From assembly GCF_016860525.1 (NCBI RefSeq), contig NZ_BNEA01000015.1:4323501-4387500 (forward strand): a stretch of 64,000 bases of DNA, written 5' to 3'. A program made the translations under genes and the position numbers. Positions 42,565 through 51,188 of this stretch are shown here, one piece after another. The stretch comes from Streptomyces rubradiris (GTDB taxonomy: Bacteria > Actinomycetota > Actinomycetes > Streptomycetales > Streptomycetaceae). Under the pieces are notes generated by a model. That model saw nothing but the letters and a program-made list of their open reading frames with translations, was not told where the DNA came from and did no database searches. Position 1 is the stretch's first letter; every line of letters starts with the position of its first letter.

Positions 42565-43860
42565 TCAGGTCCGGTACGGGTTGTAGGGGGAGTACGTCAC
42601 CGCCGGGTATCCGTACGGCGCCGCCGGCCGGTACACCGGGGCCGGAGCGGCGGCCCGGCTCGCGTACTCCAGCGCCGGCCGGGCCACGTGCCGGCGCCGC
42701 CACAGCTCCGCCAGCAGCTCCCGCTCCCGCACGGTGAAGTCCGCCCCGGCCTTGCCCGCGCGTCCGCGCCGGCGCAGGAAGGCGAGCGAGGTGGCGTACC
42801 GCTCGTAGCGGGCCACCTCCCGGGCCGCCGGCCGGCCGTGGTGGTGCCGGGCGTAGTCCCGGGCCATCCGGCGCGCCCGCATCGACCCGAGCGCGAACGG
42901 CTCGCCCGGCCCCAGCCACCCGGCCAGCACATACGCCGGCAGCTCCGCCCGCACGGCGCGCAGCTCCCGCTGCCGGGTCCAGACCGCGAGCCAGGTCACC
43001 AGCCCGAACACGGGCACCATGAAGCCGCCGTAGACGGCGAAGAACCCGTACTGCCCGAAGGTGGCCGAGCCGTTCCAGAAGGCGTGCATGCCCATCGCGA
43101 GCAGCAGTCCGCACACCGGCAGCAGGACCCGCCGGACGGGCCGGCGCTCGGCGGACAGCGCGGCGATGCCGAAGCCGATGCCGGTCAGGACGGTGAACAA
43201 GGGGTGCGCGAACGGGGACATGACGATGCGCACGAAGAAGGTGGCGGCGGTGACGGAGGCGATGCCCCGGTCGCCGGTGAGCTGGTCGGTCCCGAAGGCC
43301 GTACCGAGGTAGAGGATGTTCTCGGTGAACGCGAACCCGGTGGCGGTGGTCCCCGCTATCACCACGCCGTCCACGATCCCGGTGAAGTCGCGTCTGCGGA
43401 AGAGGAAGACCAGCAGCACGGCGGCGGCCTTCGCGGACTCCTCCACGACCGGCGCTATCACCGTGGCCCCGAGGGTGTCGGCGCTCGCCGGGTCGGCGGT
43501 GGAGGTGGCGATCCACTCGGTGGCGAAGCTGTTGGCCACGATGGCTATCAGCGCCGCCGCGCAGGCCCCCCAGGCGAAGGAGAACACCAGGTTCCGCCAG
43601 GGGCCCGGCTCCACCCGGTCCAGCCACCGGAACGCGGCGATCAGCCAGGGCACGGGCAGCACGGCCAGCCCGAGCCCGACGAGGAAGCCGTCCGTGCCGG
43701 TCTGCCGCCGCACGAGCGCGAGGATGACCAGCCCGGACAGCGCGAGCAGCGTGCTCGGCGCCCCGTACCGCACCCACCTGCGCTGCCACCAGTGCGGGTG
43801 GCGGAGCACACCGTCGCCGGGGCTCGGGGGAAGGGTCGGGAACGGAGGACTGGTGGCCAC
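42565..43860 (-). CDS. PrsW-family intramembrane metalloprotease
   Basis: 431 residues from GTG 43860. About eight membrane segments. Family motifs in order: PVVEESAKAAAV (EExxK), FAFTENILYLG (ENxxY), SPFAHPLFTVLTG (H) and MGMHAFWNGSA (HxxxN). PrsW cleaves anti-sigma factors in Bacillus; here the partner is unknown. A long Arg/Tyr/Pro-rich cytoplasmic tail follows the membrane domain. Confidence 0.9.
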   Translation of the reverse strand: MATSPPFPTLPPSPGDGVLRHPHWWQRRWVRYGAPSTLLALSGLVILALVRRQTGTDGFLVGLGLAVLPVPWLIAAFRWLDRVEPGPWRNLVFSFAWGACAAALIAIVANSFATEWIATSTADPASADTLGATVIAPVVEESAKAAAVLLVFLFRRRDFTGIVDGVVIAGTTATGFAFTENILYLGTAFGTDQLTGDRGIASVTAATFFVRIVMSPFAHPLFTVLTGIGFGIAALSAERRPVRRVLLPVCGLLLAMGMHAFWNGSATFGQYGFFAVYGGFMVPVFGLVTWLAVWTRQRELRAVRAELPAYVLAGWLGPGEPFALGSMRARRMARDYARHHHGRPAAREVARYERYATSLAFLRRRGRAGKAGADFTVRERELLAELWRRRHVARPALEYASRAAAPAPVYRPAAPYGYPAVTYSPYNPYRT

Positions 43861-43943
43861 GGCATCGACCCTAACGGTGACGGGACGAGGGGCTGAGCGG
43901 ATTATCGGCCCGGCCGGTTGAGTGGTCCGGGCCCTCCGGTCGG

Positions 43944-44759
43944 CTATCCGTCCTGGCGGTGCGGTACGCGTCGGAACAGCAGATCGTTCACGACGTGTCC
44001 CTTGTCCAGTCCCTGTCCCTCGAAACGGGTCAGCGGCCGGAACTCCGGGCGCGGCGCGAAACCGCCGTCCGGCTGCGTGTTCGCGAAGTCGGGGTGCGCG
44101 GTGAGCACGTCCAGCATCTGCTCGGCGTACGGTTCCCAGTCCGTGGCGCAGTGCAGCAGCGCGCCGGGCTTCAGCCGGGTCGCGGCGAGCGTCAGGAACT
44201 CGGGCTGGATGAGCCGCCGCTTGTGGTGCCGCTTCTTGGGCCAGGGGTCGGGGAAGTAGACGCGCAGCCCGTCCAGCGAGTCCGGGCGGAGCATCTCCCG
44301 CAGCAGGATGATCGCGTCGCCGTTGCCCACCCGGATGTTGGTGAGGCCGTCCCGGTCGGCGAGGCCCAGCAGGTTGCCCTGGCCCGGGGTGTGCACGTCG
44401 ACGGCGAGGATGTTGGTGTCCGGGTCGCCGGCGGCCATCCGCGCGGTGGCCTCGCCCATCCCGAACCCGATCTCCAGGACCACGGGACGGTCGTTGCCGA
44501 ACAGCTCGGCCAGGTCGATCACCCGCTGCCCGTCGATGTCCAGGCCCCACTTGGGCCACAGCCGCTGCAGGGCGTCCGCCTGCCCGGCCGTCACCCGGCT
44601 GCGCCGTGGCTGGAAACTCCGGATCCGCCGCTCGAAGTGCGAACCCGCGGGGTCCGCCTTGGGCCCGTCCGGGAAGCGCGGTTCCCCCTTGGCCCGGACG
44701 GGCCGGACGGGGTCACCGGGGGCGGACGGGACGGCGGGGGAGTTCAGGGAGTCAGACAC
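43944..44759 (-). CDS. trmB: tRNA (guanine-N7-)-methyltransferase TrmB
   Basis: Methylates G46 in the variable loop of tRNAs. 271 residues from GTG 44759. SAM site EIGFGMGEATARMA, the TrmB signature YFPDPWPKKRHHKRRL, and the C-terminal TRFEGQG. The first 55 residues are an actinobacterial basic/Pro-rich extension. Encoded upstream of, and on the same strand as, the prsW gene (83-nt gap). Confidence 0.95.
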   Translation of the reverse strand: MSDSLNSPAVPSAPGDPVRPVRAKGEPRFPDGPKADPAGSHFERRIRSFQPRRSRVTAGQADALQRLWPKWGLDIDGQRVIDLAELFGNDRPVVLEIGFGMGEATARMAAGDPDTNILAVDVHTPGQGNLLGLADRDGLTNIRVGNGDAIILLREMLRPDSLDGLRVYFPDPWPKKRHHKRRLIQPEFLTLAATRLKPGALLHCATDWEPYAEQMLDVLTAHPDFANTQPDGGFAPRPEFRPLTRFEGQGLDKGHVVNDLLFRRVPHRQDG

Positions 44760-45118
44760 AGTAAGCCCAATTTTACGGGTCCGGTCCGCCCAGTCCGGTG
44801 GTCCGGTTTCGGGGCCGGTCCTCCGGAGCCGGTGGGCCGGGTCCGGGGGTGGTTCCAGGGGTTCGGGGGCCTGGTCCCGGGGCCGACTCCACGGGGCTGG
44901 TCTCATGAGTCCGGTGGCCCGGCTCCGGGGGCTGGTGTTCGGGGTGTGGTGGTCCGGTTTCCCGGGGCTGGTGGTCGGTTCCGCGCGGCTGGTCCTGGCG
45001 AGCCCGGCGGTCCGGTCCCGTCTGATCGGTCCTACGGGCCCGGCGGGCGGGTTTCAGGGACCGGTTCCACGGGCCCGGTGGTCCGGGTCCGCGCGGTCGG
45101 TTCCTCGGGGCGGGTGGG
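44760..45118. repeat. G-rich degenerate repeat spacer
   Basis: 359 bp without a gene between lhgO and trmB. From about 44790 it is composed of imperfect units around GGTGGTCCGG, GGGCCGG and GGTTCC, giving a long purine-skewed tract with several G runs on the plus strand. Confidence 0.55.
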
Positions 45119-46330
45119 TCACTCCGGTGAGGTGAGCATGGTCAGTGCCCGGCGTCCGATCTCGCGGCCGATGGGGAGCGAGGCAGTGGCCGCGGGCGAC
45201 GGCGCGTTCAGTACGTGGACCGCCCGCGCCCCCTCCCTGATCAGGAAGTCGTCCACCAGCGTCCCGTCCCGCAGCACCGCCTGCGCCCGCACCCCGGCCG
45301 GGGCCGGCACCAGGTCCCCGGCGTCCACGCCGGGCAGCAGTCTGCGCACCGCCTCCAGGAACGCCCCCTTGGACACCGAGCGGCGCAGCTCACCCGCGCC
45401 GTACCGCCAGTGCCGCCGGGCGATCGCCCACGCGCCGGGCCAGGCCAGGGTCCCGGCCAGCTCCCGGGGCCGTACGACCCCCCAGCCGTACCCCTCGCGG
45501 GCCAGCGCCGGCACCGCGTTGGGGCCGATGTGCACGCCGCCGTCGACGCCCCGGGTCAGATGCACCCCGAGGAACGGGAACGCCGGGTCCGGCACCGGAT
45601 ACACCAGGCCCCGCACCAGCTCGGGCCGGGCCAGCTCGTAGTACTCCCCGCGGAACGGCACGATCCGCATCCCCGGCTCGTCCCCGGTCAGCCGCGCCAC
45701 CTCGTCGCAGCGCAGCCCGGCGCAGTTGACCAGCACCCGCGCGCGGACGACGGCGCCGGCCGCGGTGAGCACGGCCACGCCCCGCTCCGGCCGCCGGTCC
45801 ACCCGTACCACCTCCGCGCCGTACCGGATCTCCGCCCCGGAGGCCCGGGCCAGCTCCCGGGCCACGGCCGCGTAGTCGCACACGCCCGTGGTGCCGACGT
45901 GTATCGCGGCCAGGCCGCGCACCTCCGGTTCGTACTCGGCGATCTGCGCCGGTCCCAGCTCCCGCACCGGGATGCCGTTCTCCCGGCCGCGCTGCACGAG
46001 CGCGTGCAGCCGGGGCAGCTCGGCGCGCTCGGTGGCGACGATCAGCTTGCCGGTGACGGCGTGCGCGATGCCGTACTCGGCGCAGAACTTGACCATCTCG
46101 GCGGCGCCCCGCACCGCGTACCGCGCCTTGAGGGAGCCCGGGCGGTAGTAGATCCCGCTGTGGATGACCCCGCTGTTGCGTCCCGTCTGGTGCCGGGCGG
46201 GCCCGTCCTCCTTCTCCAGCACCGTCACGCGGGTGCCCGGCGCCGCCCGCGTGATCGCGTACGCCGTCGCGAGCCCGACGATCCCCCCGCCGACCACGAG
46301 CACATCACAGTCGTACGCCCCGCCCAGCAC
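45119..46330 (-). CDS. lhgO: L-2-hydroxyglutarate oxidase
   Basis: FAD-dependent oxidation of L-2-hydroxyglutarate to 2-oxoglutarate, at the membrane in E. coli. 403 residues from GTG 46330 with GGAGGTGG 6 nt upstream. FAD Rossmann motif VLVVGGGIVGLATAYAI at the N-terminus, HQTGRNSGVIHSGIYY and VPFRGEYYEL characteristic of LhgO, and a C-terminal NAPSPAATASLPIG. Longer in-frame starts are rejected because they read through the reverse of a regulator gene. Confidence 0.9.
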   Translation of the reverse strand: MLGGAYDCDVLVVGGGIVGLATAYAITRAAPGTRVTVLEKEDGPARHQTGRNSGVIHSGIYYRPGSLKARYAVRGAAEMVKFCAEYGIAHAVTGKLIVATERAELPRLHALVQRGRENGIPVRELGPAQIAEYEPEVRGLAAIHVGTTGVCDYAAVARELARASGAEIRYGAEVVRVDRRPERGVAVLTAAGAVVRARVLVNCAGLRCDEVARLTGDEPGMRIVPFRGEYYELARPELVRGLVYPVPDPAFPFLGVHLTRGVDGGVHIGPNAVPALAREGYGWGVVRPRELAGTLAWPGAWAIARRHWRYGAGELRRSVSKGAFLEAVRRLLPGVDAGDLVPAPAGVRAQAVLRDGTLVDDFLIREGARAVHVLNAPSPAATASLPIGREIGRRALTMLTSPE

Positions 46331-46431
46331 CGAGCACCACCTCCACTCCCGATAGTGCACTGCGCCACTGACAGCGGCTTCAAACGCCCGGCCTGCGGCG
46401 GCCCCCCGGCAGACGCCGAGGCGGCGCGGCC

Positions 46432-47856
46432 CTACGCCGGTGCCATCAGCAGCGGCCGGGCCCGCTCGCGCAGCTCCACCACCCGCGGCTCGTCCCCGTA
46501 CGGCTCCAGCCGGTGCAGGAGATCCTTCACGTACTCGGTGGTCCGCGCCGACGAGATCCGTCCCGCCACCTCCACGGCCCGCACCCCCTGCTCGCACGCC
46601 GCGTCGAGGTTCCCCGACTCCAGCTCGGCCACGGCGGAGACGACCAGCCGCAGCCCGTGCGACCGCACGAACTCCTCCGTCGGCTTCGACAGCGCCTGCT
46701 CGGTGAACCTCCGCACCTGACGCGGTGCCTTCAGATCGCGGTAGCACTCGGCGGCGTCCGCGGCGAACCGGTCGTATCCGTAGAAACCCAGCCAGGAGGG
46801 GTCGTTGTCGCCGGGACGGGACCGCTCCAGCCAGCCCTCCGCCGCCTTCAGCGCCGCGCCGGCCGCCTGCGCGTCGCCCGCGCGTGCGTGGGCCCGCGCC
46901 TCGACCAGCCGGAAGAAGCTCATGGTGCGGGCGGTGGCCAGCCCCCGGTTGCGCTCCAGCGCGGCCTGCGCGAGGTCCACGCCCTCGTCGCCGAAGCCGC
47001 GGTAGGTGGCCTGCAACGACATGGAGGCCAGCACGTACCCGCCGAGGGGGACGTCGGCCGCCGCGCGCGCGAGGCGCAGCGCCTGGATGTAGTACCGCTG
47101 CGCGGCCTCCTGTTGCCCGGTGTCGAAGGCCATCCAGCCCGCGAGCCGGGTGAGTTCGGCGGAGGCGCCGAACAGGGCGCGGCCCACCTCGTCGGAGTAG
47201 GAGCCGAGCAGCAGCGGTGCCGCCTCCACCCGCAGGCACTCCGGCACCATCGACGAACGCCAGTCCCCGCCGCCGTACTTGGAGTCCCAGCGCCGGGCGT
47301 CCTCGGCGGCCTCCCTGAGCTTCTGCACATCGCTGTGGCCGACTTTGAGCGGCGGGCCGGAGCCCTCGGCGGTGCTCGCCTCCCGCGCGACCGAGCTGTC
47401 GGCGGGGGTTATCAGCCAGCGCGAGGCGGGCGTTGCGTATGCGCTCACTGCGAACGATCCGGCGAGGGACTGCCAGATGCCGCCGGAGCCGGCCCGGCGG
47501 CCGGCCAGGTCGAGGCGGTACAGCTCGGTCGCCGACTTCACGGCCTGTGCCACGTCCCGGGGGAAGGCGAGCCCCACCTCCGGCGCGGGATCCGCGTCCG
47601 CCAGGCCGATCTCGTGCAGCGGGACCGGGCGGCCGAGCTTCTGGCCGATGGCGGCGGCGATCAGATGCGGCGCTGCACCCTGCGGCACCATGCCCTTCGA
47701 CACCCAGCGCGCCACGGACGTCTTGTCGTAGCGAAGCGTCAGACCGCGCTGGGCGCCAAGGTCGTTGACGCGCCGGGCGAGTCCGGCGTTGCTGATTCCC
47801 GCGAGGGCGAGAACGGCGCCGAGCTTTTCGTTCGGCCCGCGTTGCTCCCTGGACAT
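46432..47856 (-). CDS. NsdA-like TPR regulator (sporulation-associated)
   Basis: 474 residues from ATG 47856 with GAGGGG upstream. An N-terminal helix-turn-helix-like region (about 10-80, [28 protein letters not shown]) precedes a long helical TPR-type array (about 200-470). This layout matches NsdA/SCO4114-type Streptomyces proteins linked to differentiation and antibiotic control; assignment is from memory. Separated by a 712-bp spacer from the divergent cyclase-like gene. Confidence 0.82.
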   Translation of the reverse strand: MSREQRGPNEKLGAVLALAGISNAGLARRVNDLGAQRGLTLRYDKTSVARWVSKGMVPQGAAPHLIAAAIGQKLGRPVPLHEIGLADADPAPEVGLAFPRDVAQAVKSATELYRLDLAGRRAGSGGIWQSLAGSFAVSAYATPASRWLITPADSSVAREASTAEGSGPPLKVGHSDVQKLREAAEDARRWDSKYGGGDWRSSMVPECLRVEAAPLLLGSYSDEVGRALFGASAELTRLAGWMAFDTGQQEAAQRYYIQALRLARAAADVPLGGYVLASMSLQATYRGFGDEGVDLAQAALERNRGLATARTMSFFRLVEARAHARAGDAQAAGAALKAAEGWLERSRPGDNDPSWLGFYGYDRFAADAAECYRDLKAPRQVRRFTEQALSKPTEEFVRSHGLRLVVSAVAELESGNLDAACEQGVRAVEVAGRISSARTTEYVKDLLHRLEPYGDEPRVVELRERARPLLMAPA

Positions 47857-48568
47857 GCGCCACCCCTCGACACAGACGGCTGCCGCGCTGGCATAACCGT
47901 GCGGCATTCGTAAACCCAGCGTAGTTCGCCGCATCCCAAGCGTTAAGGGGCAATGTTCCGGATGGCGGGATTGTGGTCGGTAGGCGGGCGCGGCCCTGTA
48001 CGCACCGTGCACGGGCTGTCGCGACGTGCCCCCGACCGTGTGGCCGTGCGCCCGCCCGTGCGCTCTTCTCCGGCCACCCGGCGGGCGATTCCATGGCCGT
48101 GCGTGGGTCGGCCCGCTGTACTGGATCCAGTGGGCTGGGGGACACCGCCGCCTTCATCCCCGCGGGTGGCGGACCGGTCCGGGAGGCGTCGTCCGTCTCC
48201 CGGACCGTGCGTATGGGTAAGCCGCCAGGCGCTCCGCAGTCCTGTACGGAGAGTGCTCGATTCCGGTGCGCCGTCACGGATTTGGCTGAAAATAATCACT
48301 CGATCGTGCGGTGGATTTCCTTCGTGACCATGCAACTTGAGGGCGTGAAAGGGGATTTGGGGGAGCGCATTGGGGGCGCGTTCGCGTCGTACCCGTTGAG
48401 CGCAGCCTCCGCCCCACCCGCCCGCCACCCGTCAACTCCCCTTCTCCGGCACCGCGTACATCCCTCGGTCGAAGGCGGCCACGCCGCACCTCCCCGGCCT
48501 GTTCTTCATGGCAGCATGGGGGCCGGTTCGTACGGTGCACTGGTGGTCCACAGCCTGTGGAGGCGTCG
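47857..48568. other. Large divergent intergenic region
   Basis: 712 bp with no supported gene. A comparatively AT-rich patch at about 48285-48350 (GCTGAAAATAATCACTCG) is plausible promoter DNA for the rightward gene, but no clear hexamer pair can be fixed. Several open frames cross the region without ribosome sites. Confidence 0.4.
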
Positions 48569-50644
48569 ATGCGGTGGTTGGTGGGGTGGAGCAGCACCGC
48601 CGCGGGCACCGCCGGGACCGGCACGGCGGGGGCCGTCGGCTACGACGGCGAAACCCTGCAACCGGTCGGCTCCCAGCTCCTGTGGGGCGACCCGGACCCC
48701 CTGTGGGCGGTCGGCGACTGGCGCCCCGACGAGGTGCGCGTGGTGCACGCCGACCCCGAGCACCGCATCGCCGTCCTCGGCATCTGCGGCGCCACCGACG
48801 AGGAACTGCGGCGCGGCCTGTTCACCGCGCGCGGGGGTGCGGTGCGCCACCTGACCACCTGGTCCGGCAGCTACACCGCCGTCGTCCAGGCCGGCCGCCG
48901 CATCACCGTCTGCGGCGACCTCGCGGGCGCCCGGCCGGTCTTCCACACCCCCTGGGAGGGCGGCACGGCCTACGCCACCGCCGCCCTGCCCCTCGCCGAC
49001 CTGATCGAGGCCAATCTCGACTTCACCCACCTCGCCGCCCTGCTCGCCGCCCCGGACGTACCGGCCGCGCTGCGCGACACCACCCCCTACGACGGCGTAC
49101 GGCGCGTTCCGCCGGGGCACGCCCTGGTGCTGCGCGCCGGAGCGCGCGAGATCACCGGGTACGAGCCGGTCGCCTCCCTCGCCGTGGCCGCGCCCCCCGC
49201 CGACCCCGACCACGCCGTGGACGCCGTACGGGACGCCCTGGTGGAGGCGGTCCGCACCCGGCTCGCCGCCCCCCGGCACGTACCCGACCTGGACCCCGGG
49301 CCGGTGCCCGGCATGGGACCTGCCGAGCGGCGCGCCGCGCGCGGGATGCCGGTCCCCGGCGTCGGCGCCGACCTCTCCGGCGGGCCCGCCTCCGGCACCC
49401 TCGCACTGCTGGCCGCCGGGCTGCCCGGCCGGCCCGGCACGCTCCTCGGCCACCGCACCGGCGCCGGCGAACGCCTCCTCGCCGTCACCTTCAACGACCT
49501 GGCCGTGCCCGGCCGCGAGGCCGAACTGGAACGGGCGGCGGCCCTGGCCGCGGGCCCCCGCCTGCACCACGTCGTGGTCACCGGCGGCCAGGAGACCCTG
49601 CCGTACGCCGACCTGGACGGCCCGCTGACCGACGAACCCGGCCCCTGCCTGGTCCAGGCGGCCCGGCACCGGGCGCGGCTCGCCGCCGGCAGCGCCGACC
49701 ACTTCACCGGCCACGGCGCCCGTCAGGTCCTGGACGCCCACCCCGCCCGCCTCGCCGACCTCCTGGTGGACCGCCGGCGGCGCCACCTGGTCCGGCCGGT
49801 CGCCGCGCTGGCCCGCGCCGACGGCTCGGTGTTCGTTACCGCCCGCGTGTACGGCGCGGCCCGGCGCCTGGCCCGCACCCCCTACCGGGCGGGCCTGGAG
49901 GAACTCGCCGAGCGGCTGATGCGGCGCCGCTTCGACGAGCCCCAGGGGGCGGCCGACGCGTCCCTCGCCGCGCTGAGCTGGGCCGGGCCCGGTCCCGCCG
50001 CGCGGTGGCTGACGGGGGAGGCGCTGGCCGAAGTATCGGTTCTGCTCCAGGCGGAGGCCGACCGCTCCGGAACCGGCGTCCAGCGGCCCGGCGACTACCG
50101 CGCACGGGCCGCGCTCGCCCGGCACGCCGCCGACCTCCGCGTCCTGGAGCAGGCCGCGGAGGTCCGCTCCCAGCGACTGCACGCGCCGTTCCTCGACAAC
50201 CAGGTGGTCCGCGCCTGCCGCGGCCTTCCCGAGGCCCTGCGCGTCCGGCCCGGCGCCCGTGCCGCCGTCCTGCGCACGGTCCTGGAGGGCGCCGGCGTCA
50301 CCGGCCTCCCGGCCGGCTGGGGCGCCCCCTCCCACGCCTCCACGGTGGCGACGGCCCGCGCCGGACTGCGGGCCGCGGCCGACCCCCTCCTGGACCTGTT
50401 CGCCACACCGTTGCTCGCCGACGCCGGGCTGGTGGAGGCCCGCGTCGTCCGCGCGGCCCTGCGGGGCGGGGCGGCGGGCGAGCCCCTGCCGCTGGACGGC
50501 CTCGCCGACCTGGTCTCCCTCGAACTGTGGCTACGGCGCCTCCTCGCCCGCCGCGGCACGTGCTGGACGGGAACCCCGTCCCGCTCCCGCGCGGTCCCTT
50601 CGGGAATCCGGCCGAGGCGCGGGGCGCTGGCGCCGGGGGCGTGA
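48569..50644 (+). CDS. Asparagine-synthase/lasso-cyclase-like protein, stand-alone
   Basis: 691 residues from ATG 48569 with GGAGG 5 nt upstream. N-terminal Ntn-like half (about 1-190) lacks the catalytic Cys2 (begins MRWLVG), so it cannot use glutamine. The C-terminal half has the asparagine-synthase fold, but the ATP-pyrophosphatase loop reads LSGGPASGTLALL rather than SGGxDSS, losing the usual Asp. Later RSQRLHAPFLDNQVV matches the family. No RRE, leader peptidase or precursor lies nearby. Function unknown; reduced or altered adenylation is possible. Confidence 0.8.
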   Translation: MRWLVGWSSTAAGTAGTGTAGAVGYDGETLQPVGSQLLWGDPDPLWAVGDWRPDEVRVVHADPEHRIAVLGICGATDEELRRGLFTARGGAVRHLTTWSGSYTAVVQAGRRITVCGDLAGARPVFHTPWEGGTAYATAALPLADLIEANLDFTHLAALLAAPDVPAALRDTTPYDGVRRVPPGHALVLRAGAREITGYEPVASLAVAAPPADPDHAVDAVRDALVEAVRTRLAAPRHVPDLDPGPVPGMGPAERRAARGMPVPGVGADLSGGPASGTLALLAAGLPGRPGTLLGHRTGAGERLLAVTFNDLAVPGREAELERAAALAAGPRLHHVVVTGGQETLPYADLDGPLTDEPGPCLVQAARHRARLAAGSADHFTGHGARQVLDAHPARLADLLVDRRRRHLVRPVAALARADGSVFVTARVYGAARRLARTPYRAGLEELAERLMRRRFDEPQGAADASLAALSWAGPGPAARWLTGEALAEVSVLLQAEADRSGTGVQRPGDYRARAALARHAADLRVLEQAAEVRSQRLHAPFLDNQVVRACRGLPEALRVRPGARAAVLRTVLEGAGVTGLPAGWGAPSHASTVATARAGLRAAADPLLDLFATPLLADAGLVEARVVRAALRGGAAGEPLPLDGLADLVSLELWLRRLLARRGTCWTGTPSRSRAVPSGIRPRRGALAPGA

Positions 50645-51188
50645 GCGGCGGGAGTTCATCGGGCCTGTGTGGTTGGGGTTTGTGGTGGGTTGGTCGGGCC
50701 TGTGTGGTTGGGGTTTGTGGTGGGTTGGTCGGGCCTGCGTGGTCGCGGTTCGTGGTGGCTTGGTCGGGCCTGCGTGGTGAGCCGCACATCGGATACAGCC
50801 CCACGCCCCCGGGGCGGTGCGGTGGCCGTCGCCCGCATCGGCGCCCCCGCGGGCGCGGCGGCGAGTCCGTCTTCCGGGCGGCCGATGTACCGGCTCCGAG
50901 CCCCATAACAAACTTCGCGCCCCAATTCCCCTGCTCCGCCCGGACCCGGTGCGCCGGCGCCGGGCCCAGCGCGGCCGTCGCGCGGTGGCGGCTCGTGGTG
51001 GGCTGGTTGTGTCTGCGTGGTGGAGCCGCGTACCGGGTACGGTGCCGCGCCCCTGTGGGCGTCACCCGTATCGGCGCGCCGCAGGCGCGAGGCGGTGAGT
51101 CCGCCCCGGCCGGGCACCGCACCGCTTCCGACACCCCCGGCGCCGAACCCCCGTGCCCCAGCCCCGAGCCCCCCGCCACAATGGCCGG
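50645..51188. other. Repeat-containing intergenic region
   Basis: 544 bp without a gene. Begins with the 35-bp tandem repeat (50661-50780); related GTGGTGGGCTGG and TGCGTGGTG blocks recur near 50990-51025. The rest shows no coding signal. Confidence 0.45.
50661..50780 (+). repeat. 35-bp tandem repeat (minisatellite)
   Basis: Units start at 50661, 50696, 50731 and 50766 (last one partial), each opening GGGCCTGTGT or GGGCCTGCGT. The first two are identical; the third has several changes. Confidence 0.9.

Noticed and set aside
45119..48277. A 1052-residue reading frame joining the regulator antiframe to LhgO
   Set aside because: Only the last 403 codons resemble a protein family; the rest overlaps the NsdA-like gene in another frame. 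GTG 46330 has the ribosome site.
50645..51188. CRISPR-like array suspected from regular 35-bp spacing
   Set aside because: Units are directly contiguous with no unique spacers; it is a minisatellite. No cas genes anywhere in the window.
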